Part shown: positions 47,603-61,767 of the stretch, piece after piece | Numbering within the stretch: position 1 is the first letter of the stretch | Layout of the letters: every line of letters starts with the position of its first letter | Assembly: GCA_032719365.1 (NCBI GenBank) | Contig: CM064873.1 | Coordinates: 36,805,742 to 36,869,741 of the forward strand | Reading direction: 5' to 3' | Length of the DNA: 64,000 bases | Origin: Prinsepia uniflora | Lineage: Eukaryota > Streptophyta > Magnoliopsida > Rosales > Rosaceae | Translations under genes and position numbers: made by a program | Notes under the pieces: model-generated | Database searches by the model: none | Told to the model about the DNA's origin: nothing | The model's input: the letters and a program-made list of their open reading frames with translations, nothing else

Positions 47603-48043
47603 TGGGTTCGGGTTTGTGTGTTTGGGGAAGGAGAAAATGTTGATCTGATGAGGAAAGTGAGGATTAATTGAAGGGTGGGGATTTAAAGTTTAAAAGGAAT
47701 GAATGGCTAGGATTTTGTGTTGTTAGGATTAATTATAAAATAATTAAAATAATAATATTTAATTACTTAGATCCACAAATTAAGGGATCTAGCCAATCGA
47801 ATGAGTGACACTTGTCACTCATCCATGGGACCCACTGAAAATATCTGGCCCAATCAGATTTTGCCAAATCATCCCCATCTCGAAGTACGTGCATAGTGAA
47901 ATCGACCTTCCGTGACCTATAACTTCCACGTTCGTAATCCGATTTCAGCATGCCGCCTGTCTATGGATTCGTATCGTCCCGATCTACGTAACAGGCCTCG
48001 TCCCTCGGCCATTGGACATCCTGGTCAAAAAGTCAACATTTGC

Positions 48044-48525
48044 CCCAACGTAAAGCTACGACACTTCTCGGCTTCAGTGGCCACAAACGCAGGAGCAAAA
48101 CGAGACAACATCTGAAACTTCTGTTCGTACTCAGCCACACTCATACTCCCCTGTTGGAGTTGAAGAAATTCAGCCACCTTGGCATCACGAAAAGAACGAG
48201 GGTAATACTGATCCAGAAACCGCTCCCTGAACGTCTCTCAGGTCACTGTGTGGGTGTCCCAACCAGACAACTCGAGGGTTTACCACCACTCGTATGCCGC
48301 ACCATCCAATAAGAAGGTAGCCAGTAACACTCGATCCTCTGGTGGGCAATGCATCACTGCGAAAATCCGCTCAAGTCTCGTAACCCACCTCTGGGCTTCC
48401 TCAGGATCTGTCCCACCACTAAAAGTCGTAGCCCCGAGCCGCTGGGCTCGTTCGATTGTAGCATTCTCTGTCCCTCTCGCCGCTTCGTCTTCAGGTCGTG
48501 GAGGGGGTTCACGTCTCGGAGGCAT
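48044..48525 (-). pseudogene. Chromovirus gag, truncated, minus strand
   Basis: An ATG at 48525 begins MPPRREPPPRPEDEAARGTE. It continues through ATIERAQRLGAT, AQRWVTRLERIFAVMHCPPE and LLATFLLDGAAYEWW, the retrotransposon gag capsid domain. A TAA follows the WW, and a TGA replaces Trp in the next segment. The frame then reads ERFLDQYYPRSFRDAK and VAEYEQKFQMLSRFAPAFVA before ending near TEAEKCRSF at 48044. The zinc knuckle and everything downstream are missing. It is closely similar to the gag at 61768 and lies 75 bp from its PBS. Confidence 0.9.
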
Positions 48526-48600
48526 AGTCAGCCGCACGCTGAAAGAGGCATAGAAACAGTCAAACAACCTAGACACAACCTCGCAATAAACACAAACCAC

Positions 48601-48621
48601 AAACCTATGCTCTGATACCAA
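48601..48621 (-). other. Primer-binding site (tRNA-iMet type)
   Basis: The minus strand reads TTGGTATCAGAGCATAGG, identical to the PBS at 61661 and one base from the LTR. It is complementary to the 3' end of initiator tRNA-Met over its first 13-14 bases. Confidence 0.9.
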
Positions 48622-48622
48622 T

Positions 48623-51707
<3,085 letters not shown>

Positions 51708-51933
51708 TTGAACGTGCTACCTATCTATGAACTCGTGACGTCACGAACTACGTCACGGTCATCGGTCAAAGTCCGTTTGACCGCCCGAACGAAAAGTTAA
51801 CGTTTTACCCACGCTAAGGGAAAAACGGTCATTTTACATCGTTCGTCCGATTTCGCCTAACTAATCACCGATTAACCTCACTAATCGTGATTAGTCACTA
51901 ATCTAATCTTGGAATTTGAGACGGGTCATTACA
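51708..51933 (-). mobile_element. Minus-strand 3' LTR of the non-coding element, right part
   Basis: Remainder of the 45239 LTR: TTGAACGTGCTACCTATC aligns with the LTR at 1390. It ends ACGGGTCATTACA at 51933, the LTR start in sense orientation. With 45239-48043 the LTR totals about 3.03 kb. Confidence 0.88.
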
Positions 51934-52026
51934 ACCTTCCCTCCTTAATTAATTTCGTCCTCGAAATTCTAATCGACCTAAGTCCAACTGTTCTTCCCTC
52001 CTTAATTTAGTTTCGTTCTTGAAACT
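51934..52026 (-). repeat. Duplicated polypurine tract with hairpin
   Basis: In minus-strand sense, two modules stand in tandem before the 3' LTR. Each has a palindrome followed by a purine run: AGTTTCAAGAACGAAACT then AAATTAAGGAGGGAAGAA (plus-strand 51992-52026), and AATTTCGAGGACGAAATT then AATTAAGGAGGGAAGGT (plus-strand 51934-51968). The LTR-proximal copy is the normal second-strand primer site; the distal copy has compensatory changes in its palindrome. Confidence 0.8.
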
Positions 52027-55000
52027 CCACTATCCTGATTCCACAACCACCTTGTGGAAAGTACAATTGACCTCGCAACACGTGTACACTCGTACACCCA
52101 CTAACTAGAACAATACTCATTCGTACCCAGACGTACCACTAACACTCACGTCACATCGACTACACTCGACCACATCGAATAACAGTAGTCATACGCTCTG
52201 AATTTACACTACTCGTCAATCCTACCATTTCGTTGACACAACCAACTCGACGGTTCCATTCTCAATCACCAACCTATCCTGATGTCTACTCCCGCTGGTA
52301 GTCACCAACTCTCACTAACTGATCCAAGCTGACACCTCCGACAAACCGTCGCAACTTGACAGTCGCCAGTCGAAAATAACACGATACTCACTTGTGGTTA
52401 CACTAACCACCAACTCACTCAACATGTGTATACGCATACCAACAAATACTTGACCTGTGTGTAACTGGACCCATCAGAAATACCATGACCCAACGCACAG
52501 TATCCAATGTCCAGTCCACGACCTCAACTAATCCGATGGTATCAGAACCAATCCGACTACCAACACGCTCACCATTGTACTACTGGTATAACCACTTTAC
52601 TGTCACCAGGCACCACAAGTCCGCCTGGTATCATACCTCGAACTACGTACAAAGTACGTACATCTACCCATCAATCAGCTTACAATCACAACAACAACGA
52701 CAACACGACCACCTAGGTCGTTGCCAAACACGTTTCAATTTTTGAAGTTCATCTGTCCAATCCAGTATTAGACAAATCGAAACTCCGACCCATTATCCAT
52801 TTCCAAATCCGAATTTGAATCCGCAATTTCGTAAGAAAACCCGAATCCATAACCATGTCCAAATTCGAATCCAAAATCATTATTCCGTAAGCTAGCATTT
52901 GGAATAACCATTCCGAACCCAAATCCATAAAAGGAATTCCACTTTCAAGCTTCAGAATCAAATCCTGAATTGTCGCCCAGAATCTGATTCCAAAACCCAA
53001 ATCCAGAAATCGTTTTTCAAGTTCCAAAATCAAATCCTAAATCGCCATCCAGAAATCTGATTCCAAAACCCGAAATTTCATTCTCGTCTACCGAGACGCA
53101 CCAAAACCAAACCTATCAGTTACCTGCTCAAACAATTTATACATTACTCTCGATTGACTTCATAGGGAAGCCAACCCCAACATAAACACATCTAAGGTTG
53201 ACCATATCCGACCTCGTCAGACATTTACTCACCTGAGGAATATACCATACAGGATTCACCTCGAAAAGAAGTTCAGTCCCAACATCCTCAACTCAAACAT
53301 CCAAGTAAGAGTGATAAACTCTCCACCTATCTGGATCATCAAGATGACGATCCAGATCCATCACTACGTCAACCGACCATAGACGTCACGATCCCCGATC
53401 GTCACGACGTCCAAAGTCCTCAACCAAATCCCACATCTAAACAGATCAGTCAACGACGAGACACGTCGAGACTGTGGGTTCTCCCCAATCACTTCGTATC
53501 GATCCTTGTCATTCCACCGAGGAAAAACCAAGGATGATCGAATACAATGACATCAAAATCCATCATACGTGAATGCAACCAAAAATCGCTGCACTCACCA
53601 CATCACTTAACCCAACATCGTCTGCCACCAAGCAGAAAATGAGAAATCTCAGTCACCTAACTTCGATTTACTCAATTCCTCCTGATGATCCAAAACAAAT
53701 CCCGGGTCCACCAACCAATACACAATCGGTGTACTAGTGGCAACCAACAACATATACATCATCTACCATCATCAATCTTGGTAGAATCTGAGAAGTCACC
53801 CAAATGACTTCGAAATACTCATTACCAATGCGGAAAAACCCGCATTACACTCGTCACCTCGATCGCAACCTTTCGCGATTCCGAAGTTCCAACCATACCA
53901 GAACCATCACACTAGGACATCAGCCACGTGTCCCCTAACCAATTTAACTCTATCCGTGATCCACTGCCGAACCATAAATACCAAACACATGCCCATCACG
54001 ACGGATGTCACATCCCGATCCGCAACTCACCGGCATCACAATCACCGGCACCATCATCAACACTAGTACCAGTACACCACTATAATCTGTCAGCATCAAT
54101 ACAAAGTGTGCGAGTCAGACAACCCTGGATCTCCGCTTATCCCGAGCAACGACCTTGAACCTCTGCTCATTTTGGAGAAACTCTGTCTCCATCGTACCGA
54201 ACACCTCTGGGTACAGTCACCCTGATAACTCATACGAGAAAAGGAAACGTCCCTTAAACATCCCCGATTCCCAACAATCATAACTACAACCACTCCCGGT
54301 AGTAGTGCCTGCCACAGACTCGTGCAGACATAGCCACCAGACATCGCTATCGAGACTCCGCATCCAACGGAATCAACCACCTGTATTAACCACTCCGGAT
54401 CCCACTCAGGGATTCCATCGACAAGTACCAACCCTGATAACTTTTCCAACCAATCACTAATCAGTCGTAACTCGACTCAACCAATGTCGTCTACCAGGTC
54501 ATCCATGACCTTAGTTGTACCAACAATCCATCACAACTATGGTAGCATGACCACCAACTAGTTGTAACCGATAAGTAAAACCTCGACTGCAGAGTGCAGT
54601 CCCAAAAAAACCTGACATGACTAGACCGACTAACGAATCCAAATCCGAATAGTCGTCCAAGTCAAACCACTCGTCAACACATATTTCTGAACCATACACC
54701 CAAAGTAGGGTTCCACGATCACACCTAGAGTTCCACTGATCCCAACTGCATAAGGCAGTATAATCCATAATCTGACCGACCCTACGGTCTTGACATCGAA
54801 AAGACATCAATCCAACTAGGATTCCTCGAATCTAGTTGCTCACAGCAGTAAATCTATCAAACTCAACCAAATCTGATCATCAGATGGTCACAATTCCCAA
54901 CCAGTCGTCGAAACCGATCCTACGACATCGTGAAAGATGATCCCAACTAACCGTCTCACGATCAAAATGCTAACGTACGAATACGTTCATCCTCCCATAG

Positions 55001-55179
55001 GATCCCACACTGTCAACCATGACAGAACCATGGCGACCCCGGCATCAAGTGCCGAATCAAGACATTCCACGATACAGTCCTACTAACTATCGTATCAGCA
55101 TCCCAATAATCAGGTTGACCACGAACTGTAGCCCATTGAGATATCACATCCTCGACCTGCGTACTACTCCAAGAGCTCC

Positions 55180-55262
55180 AATTTTGCTCGAATAGAGCCA
55201 ACCCTGCTCTGATAAGAGCCAACTGAGCTCTGATATGAGCCAACCTCGCTCTGATACGACGT
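55180..55262 (-). repeat. Tandem PBS-like repeats, four units of about 22 bp
   Basis: In sense orientation, starting at the LTR border: CGTCGTATCAGAGCGAGG, TTGGCTCATATCAGAGC, TTGGCTCTTATCAGAGC, and the weaker TTGGCTCTATTCGAGC. Three keep TATCAGAGC, the core of the tRNA-iMet PBS. The canonical start TTGGTATCAG is not exact in any unit. Confidence 0.8.
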
Positions 55263-55853
55263 TGACAGGACCCATCCTAATCCCCCCGGGATTAGTGCGG
55301 GATGACCCTGCTCCCGTCTAACACGAAGTGTCAGACAAGGGATATTTTTGACCTTTGCCCTCTTGGGCTATCAGAGTACGCCAGGATCCGGAGGAGGTAT
55401 ATGATATGTCAGTCTCTGGTACAGTCCACATCTGATGTCAACCTGAAGGGCAGTCAAAACATTAAAAACTGTGAGTGGACAAAACAACCAGTTTATAAAA
55501 ACAGTTTATAAGAAGACATTTGTACCCTTCACTAAAAATCATGCATGCATTCGAAAACCATTTAACCAAATGGACCACATGTGGGAACTAAGCCAATCCT
55601 GTCACGGTATCCAAAGCTGTCACGGTATCCAGCCAATCCTGTCACGGTATCCAAAGCTGTCACCATATATACATATATACATATAAGTCACACAACCAAT
55701 CCTGTCACGGTATTCAAAGCTACGCGCGTGCTACCCAGGTCTCAATCCGAGTCTTCTCAAAGTCAAGGTCAATGTCCGCAGACCACTGATCCTACTCGAG
55801 GTAATAGTAACCATAGCCTACCTGAGAGTAAGGAATCCAACTGGGGGGTGACT
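55263..55853 (-). mobile_element. Minus-strand 5' LTR of the non-coding element, visible part
   Basis: Starts TGACAGGACCCATCC and carries CTGTGAGTGGAC near 55470. It differs from the 45239 LTR by roughly 5% over the first 330 bp, and by a deletion replaced with a local duplication at 55591-55663. It is interrupted at 55853 (preceding bases TGACT) by a plus-strand element; the site corresponds to GGGTGACT/CCACTCAG at 46007. Confidence 0.9.
55591..55663. repeat. 40 bp tandem duplication (1.8 copies)
   Basis: Units starting AGCCAATCCTGTCACGG at 55591 and 55631. The paired LTR at 45239 has a single related copy (45845), so the duplication arose after insertion or during deletion repair. Confidence 0.85.
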
Positions 55854-57617
55854 TGTAACGACCCGTCCCGGAAATTAGGGTTAAGAAAATGATTAAGATG
55901 GGATTAGCGAGTTAATTGGTGTTTAGTTGGTTACTTTTGGGGTTAGTGTAGAATGACGATTTGGCCCCTAGTTTGGGCTAATAGTTGACTTTAGTTTGAG
56001 CGGTCAATTGGCTATTAACCGATGACTGTGACGTAGTTCGGGACGTCACGAGTCCGTAGGCAGGTGGTACGCCCGATTCCGACATCCGAGGAGGAAGTTG
56101 TGATGTTTGGAAGGTTGGGGGCATTACCGTAATGTGGCTAAAATAGGGGAAAAGTTGACTTTTCGTACGATCGGGTTTTGACCCGTTGACCTAGGACCGT
56201 TAGGTAGATCTTGTCACCCTGAGTGCGATGACAGGCGGCACGTATTCATCGGAGTTGTGATGTGTGCGTTACGGGTCTAGAAAGGTAGTGGCTAAATGGT
56301 AATTTGGACTTAAAAGGAAGGGCAGTTTGGTCTTTTGTACTTTGGGCTTGGTGCAGCGGGATTTGGACAAGTGTCCAGGGCATGGAGGAGATTTTTGTGT
56401 GAGGCTTGAGGGGATAGTGACACGTGGAGCTTGGCTAGAGGGTTCTAGTGAGTGCACGGGTGTTTCAAAATCATGCGGGTTTGTGTGTGTGTACCCGTGT
56501 TTGTGTTCGAACGAGAGAGAAACAGAGACTGAGAGATTGGGAGAATTGATCGGTGACTGTGTGTGTTTGTGCGAATTGGTGAGTGTGTAAGTGACTAAGG
56601 GAAGCTGATAGTGTGAGGATTGAGTGGTGAGGACTGCTCGTGTACGGGAACTGGTGTGAGAAGGGGGAGAGTTCACGGGAAAAACAGAGAGAACAGAGAG
56701 GAGTTTGGGTGGTGGTGTGGTCGTGTGCTGTTCGTTTGGGCTCGACAGGGGGCGAGGACGATTGTGTGGACTCCAGGGAGTGCGGCGGTGAGCACGGCGA
56801 CGATCGACGACAGGTAATTTCTTCTTCCCGTTCTTTTGCTCTATTTTGGTCGTGAACTTCAAACCAAAAGTCGTGGCATTTGGGGTTGAGTCGATGGTTT
56901 TGGTGAGGTGGGTGAGACTCAGGGAGGTCCTAGGAAACGTCTAGTGTTGCCTCCGTGACGTTGGCGGACGTAGGTGGTCGGATCGTGAAACAGGGGACAG
57001 TTTGGGTTTTGGCTTCGAGCTTGAGTCAACCGGTTAGGGACGGTGTCGTCGTGTTTGAGTGAGGGGGATAGGTTCCTTAGGACGGGACGATGAAGATGGT
57101 GAAAAGAGGGAGGAAAACGGAGACGGGATGGCGGAGAACCGGGAACGCCGGTTCAGACCGGTTCACGCGAGGTAGATGACGGTGAACAGTACCCTGTGTG
57201 CAGGGGCGTTAGTCCCACGCGCAGCCACTATGGGCAGCGCGTGGGGTTGCATGCGGCGGTGTTTGGGAAGGTCAATTGAGTTTTTGTTCTAAATGTTATA
57301 ACGAATCCATTGGAATAGGTTTCGAGTTAATCGGATGTTGTTTGAGGTTAGTTCCGCGACGTTGAAGGTTTAGGGTTCCGATTTGTTACGTTTAGGACCC
57401 GAGGATTTTTGGGAAAAATTAGGTGGATCTTCGTAGATGTGTTAGTAACGTTCTTGGGTGGTTGTTGACAGGATCGGGATTTCCCGAGGAAGCTGAGGAA
57501 CGTACGGGACGTTCGGAACGTGACTGAGGGCTCGGTACTGTGAGTGGACCCCTTCTCTAAACTCAAGCATGCGTAACTATTTTTCATACTTGTTTTATGG
57601 TTTTACATGTGATTTCA
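55854..57617 (+). mobile_element. Plus-strand 5' LTR of the gag-only element, left part
   Basis: Starts TGTAACGACCCGTCCCG and closely matches 63450-64000, the same element's 3' LTR. A donor-like GACAG/GTAATTTC occurs near 56814. The CTGTGAGTGGACC member of the inverted pair is near 57538. It is interrupted after TTTCA at 57617. Confidence 0.92.
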
Positions 57618-60558
57618 TGTAACAACCCGTCCCGGGAATTAAGGTTTAGTCCGTAATTAGGATGGGATTAGTCAGTGTAATCGGTGACTAATGGGTAAAT
57701 GACGATTTTGCCCCCAGTTCGGGTAAAATGTTGACTTTTAGGTCGAGGGGTCAATTAGGTTTTAACCGATGAACATGACGTAGGTTAGGACATCACGAAT
57801 CCATAGACAGGTGGTACGCCCGATTTCGACATCCGAGGAGGAAGTTATGATGTTCGGAAGGTTGTGGGCATAACCGTAATTTGGGTAAAATAGGGGGAAG
57901 AGTTGACTTTTCCTACGAACGGGTTTTGACACGTTGACTTAGAATGGTTAGGTAGATCTCATCGTCCTGAGTTCGATGACAGACGACACGTATTCATCAG
58001 ACTTACGATGTGTGAGATACGGGTCTAGAAAGGTAGTGGCAAAACTGTAATTTTGATGTAAAAGGAAGGGCATTTTGGTCTTTGTGCGCTGGAATTTGTG
58101 CAGCAGAGAGAGACAAATGGATGGTTGGGATTGAACCATTTGTGAGAGAAAGGGAGAGGAATGGTGGATTGGTGACACGTGTAGGAGGGCTAGAGGCTTC
58201 GAGGATGCACGATCCAATTATTTGGGGTGTACCCGTGTGTGCTATGTGTTCGTGATTGAAGAACAGAGGCTGAGGAATTGAGAGCAATTGAGGGGTAATC
58301 GTGGGTGTTGATGAGTTTGTGAGTGTGTGAGAGTGACCAGAGAGTGAGAGGGAGACAGTGAGGGAGGTTGGAGGAGTGGTGATTGTTTGTGCGTGAGTTG
58401 AGAGCCACGGGAAATAAGAGAAAAACAGGGAGGAAGTGAGTGTTCGTGGTGGTGGTGTGGCCGTGTACGGTGCAATTGGGCTCAGGGTGGTGTCGTGAGG
58501 GGTGAGAGGAGTCGACCAACCCCGGCGGAGCTTGCGACGACGACTGGAGGACAGGTAATTCCTCATCCCCGTTTCTTTGCTCTGTTTTTCCGTCTAGTTT
58601 CAGGAGCTAAGTCGTAGCTGTAGGGGTAGAATCGAGGAGTCCCGTGAGGTCTAGGGAGTTCAGTGGAGTCCTAGGAGTCTTCTGGTGGAGCAGCCGTGAC
58701 GGGGAGTGCACGGTGGAGGCTAGGACGACGGGGAGTACTGATGTGCTTTGTTTTGCCGTCGATGTTCAGATCGGAAGTCGTGGACTTAGGGAGTGAGTCG
58801 ACGGTTTTGGTGAGTTGGGTGAGACTCAGTGAGGTCCTAGGAAGGGTTTAAGATAGCCACCGTGATGGGGGGTGACCTGGGTGGCCGAAGAAGGAAACAG
58901 GGGTGTATCGGGTTTATGGTTCGAGTTTGTGTCGACGGGTTTTAGGTTGAGTCGAGGTGTCTGAGTAAGGGGAATGGATAGCTTAGGTCTGGACGATGCT
59001 GTTGGTAAAGAGAGGAGTGGTTCTGGTGCAGGTACGGTGGAGAACCGTCCTCGCCGGTTCGATTTGCAGGCACTGTGTCGAACCGGGTCTGCTCTAGGAA
59101 GGCGATGCACTGTATCTGGTGCGTGAGGGCCACACAAAGCCACTTTGGGCAGTGCGTGGAGGCGCGTACGGCGGCGGCGGGGGAAGTTGTCAACATGGTT
59201 TTTGTTCTAGGTGTTGTGACGAGTCTTTTAGCGTTGGTTTCGGGTTAATCGAACGTCAAATCGAAGTAGTTTCGCGAGGGTGAAGGTTTAGGGTTCCGGT
59301 TCGGTACGTTTAGGACCCGGGGATTTTTGAGGGAACTTAGGTGGATCTTCGTAGACGTGTTAGTGATGTACTTTGGTGGTTGTTGACAGGATCGGGAGTT
59401 GCCTAGGAAGCGGAGGAACGTACGAGACGTACGGGACTCGATTGAGGGCTTGGTATTGTGAGTGGACCCTTTCCTTAAACTCGAGCATGCATAACTATTT
59501 TTCTATAATTGTTTTATGGTTTTAATCATGATTCTATGTTATCGAATATGCTTTGATTTTACATAATTGTACGTTTTTCGAGGAAGTTTGGTTTCAACAC
59601 GTTTTACGAGAAAAGTATGATTTCTGAATATGATGTTATGGATTTGGGATTTCAATGGATATATGGTTTAAATGTTCATAGAGGGATTTTGAAATCGGAT
59701 TTCGGTAACAGGATTTGGTTTTAAAGTGAAAAGTGGAATTCCGGATTTGGGTTCAGAATGACGGTTCGGAATGCCAGAAGGGCATCGGACCGGTGATTTT
59801 CGGATTCGGGTTTGGATATGGATTTAGTAATGGTTTTCAAATGGTTTTGGATTGGATTTGCTGGATCTGGTTATTGGGTTTAAAGACCCGGATATTGATT
59901 TGACGGGGGACGGGCCCGGATTGGGTTTAAAGACCCGGATTGTGTTTAAAGACTCGGGAGTTTAAAGACTCGGATATAATTGAGGCCTGGATTGAGTTTA
60001 AAGACTCGGATAGGTCCAGCAGGTTTGATCGGAAAATGATGATTTTATATTCATGGTTTATGATACGGTTTTATGATGTGTCTGCTATGCTTTCTATAAC
60101 TGTTTTATAGTGTTTCTATTTTTATGATGAGGTTTATGTGACTTATAACTGTTTAGTCACTGGGTTATGAATGTGGTTTCAAAACGGAGGGCTAAACCCT
60201 GGTTTTATTATGAAATGGTTTTCGGAAATGATTTTATTATTTATGGTGCACTCACACCTTCTGTTTTTAATTGCCCTCCAGGTTGTGGAGCAAGCACGGG
60301 GTTCCGGCGTCGAGGCAGCGTCTGAGGCATAGAAGTTGCGAGAGGGATCCCGGAGTGTTTTACTTTTTCCGTGTGCGTGTCTTTAATTTAACAGTTTTCT
60401 TTCTTCTGTATGCTATGCTCTGTAAACTGTTGACTTCGGGATATGTAGTTTAATTTCTCCTGCGTCTGACAAGGAATTTACGTTTGTGTGTGTCAGGGTG
60501 TCAGACGGGAGCAGGATTTACCTCGGATTTCGGGATGAAACCGGGGTGGGTCCTGACA
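57618..60558 (+). mobile_element. Solo LTR (2941 bp) nested in the 5' LTR, duplication TTTCA
   Basis: Starts TGTAACAACCCGTCCCG and ends GGGGTGGGTCCTGACA. TTTCA lies at 57613-57617 and 60559-60563, and the host LTR reads on smoothly (GTGATTTCATGATTG, as at 40251). TTTAAAG units are at 59875-60015. A donor-like ACAG/GTAATTCC at 58555 and an acceptor-like TTGCCCTCCAG ending at 60281 are present. The second inverted-pair member is altered to GTGCACTCACAC. Confidence 0.94.
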
Positions 60559-60563
60559 TTTCA

Positions 60564-61659
60564 TGATTGTTAAATGCGTGGTGTTGGTTTTCTATAATTG
60601 CACGTTTTTCGAGAAAATAACGTATTTGGCACGTTTTACGATAAAAGGCTGATTTCTGCCTATGATGTTATAGTTTCGGGATTTCAAATGATAAATGGTT
60701 TTTTAATGATTATAAATGGCTTTCAGACGTGATTTGATGATCAATGTTTTCGGTTTTAGAATCGGATTTTGGTAAACGAGATTTGGTTTTAAAGTTGAAA
60801 AGTGGAATTCCGGATTTGGGTTCGGAATGACGGTTCTGGATGTGGGAATGGTGTCAGACCAGTGGTTTCGGATTCGGGTTTGGATATGGATTTGGACTTG
60901 GATTTCAAATGGTTTTGGATTGGATTTGCTGGATCTGGTTATTGGGTTTAAAGACCCGGATATTGTGATTAACGGGGGACGGGCGCGGAATGGGTTTAAA
61001 GACCCGGATTGAGTTTAAAGACTCGGATATTATTGAGTCTTAGATTGAGTTTAAAGACTCGGCAGTTTACAGACTCGGATAGATCCAGCAGGTTTGATCT
61101 GATAATGATGGCTTGATATTTATGTTGTGTGATACGGTTTTATGATGTTTATGATATGATTTCTATAACTGTTTTTATAATGTTTCAGAAAATGTTTTAT
61201 GACAATCCTTCTAGGATTTCTAACTGTTTTCAATAACTGGGTTAGGCATGTGATTTCAAAATGGAGGGCTAAAACCCTGGTTTTATTATGAAATGGTTTT
61301 CGGAAAGTATTTTATTATTTATGGTCCAGTCACACCTTCTGTTTTAAATTGCCCTCCAGGTCGTGGAGCTAGCGCGGGGTTGTGGCGTCAAGACAGCGTC
61401 GGAGGCATAGAATTTTTTCGAGAGTGACCCCGGAGTGCTTAAACTTTTCCGTTGTGCGTGTACCTTGTTTATCGGATTTCTTTCCTTTTTTTCTTACTAT
61501 TCTCTATAAAACTTAACTTCGGGATGTTTAAAGTTTCTCCTACGTCTGACTGTGTATTTTGGTGTTTTTTCATGAGTTTATTTCGGTTTAGTGTCGGGGT
61601 GTTAGACGGGAGCAGGATTTACCTCGGTTTTTGGGGTGAAACCGGGGTGGGTCCTGACA
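60564..61659 (+). mobile_element. Plus-strand 5' LTR of the gag-only element, right part
   Basis: Continues after the TTTCA duplication with TTTAAAG units (60945-61080) and GTCCAGTCACACC near 61324. It ends GGGGTGGGTCCTGACA at 61659. Total LTR length excluding the insertion is about 2.86 kb. Confidence 0.92.
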
Positions 61660-61660
61660 A

Positions 61661-61681
61661 TTGGTATCAGAGCATAGGTTT
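61661..61681 (+). other. Primer-binding site (tRNA-iMet type)
   Basis: TTGGTATCAGAGCATAGG, one base after the LTR, complementary to the 3' end of initiator tRNA-Met over its first 13-14 bases. Confidence 0.92.
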
Positions 61682-61767
61682 GTCGAGTTTGATGGGTTTT
61701 TGTTTTTTGTGAGGTTGTGTTTAGGTTGTCTGATTGCTTCTATGCCTCTTTCAGCGTGCGATTGATG

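Larger units (their letters stand above)
45239..48043 (-). mobile_element. Minus-strand 3' LTR of the non-coding element, left part
   Basis: Starts TGACAAGACCCATCCC. Its first ~330 bp are about 95% identical by eye to the LTR at 55263, so the two are the LTR pair of the element whose interior is 51934-55262. CTGTGAGTGGAC (45445-45456) and GTCCACTCACAG (46701-46712) are present. It carries a ~50 bp tandem repeat (46124-46378), minus-strand hairpin units (46390-46500) and a G18 tract at 47585. It is interrupted after CAACATTTGCCCC at 48043 and resumes at 51708, with ~85 bp lost. Confidence 0.88.
51934..55262 (-). mobile_element. Non-coding internal domain, copy 3 (most complete, 3.3 kb)
   Basis: Interior of a minus-strand element with LTRs at 45239-51933 and from 55263. 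No ORF exceeds ~117 aa and no gag, protease, RT, RNase H or integrase motif is seen. At its 5' end (55180-55262) stand four PBS-like units. The region 52749-53100 resembles the LTR part around 30150-30400 and 43690-43850 (ATTCCGAACCCAAATCC), so a piece of LTR has been copied into the interior. Shared landmarks with copies 1 and 2 support a real family. Replication would need proteins supplied by a gag-pol relative. Confidence 0.78.
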
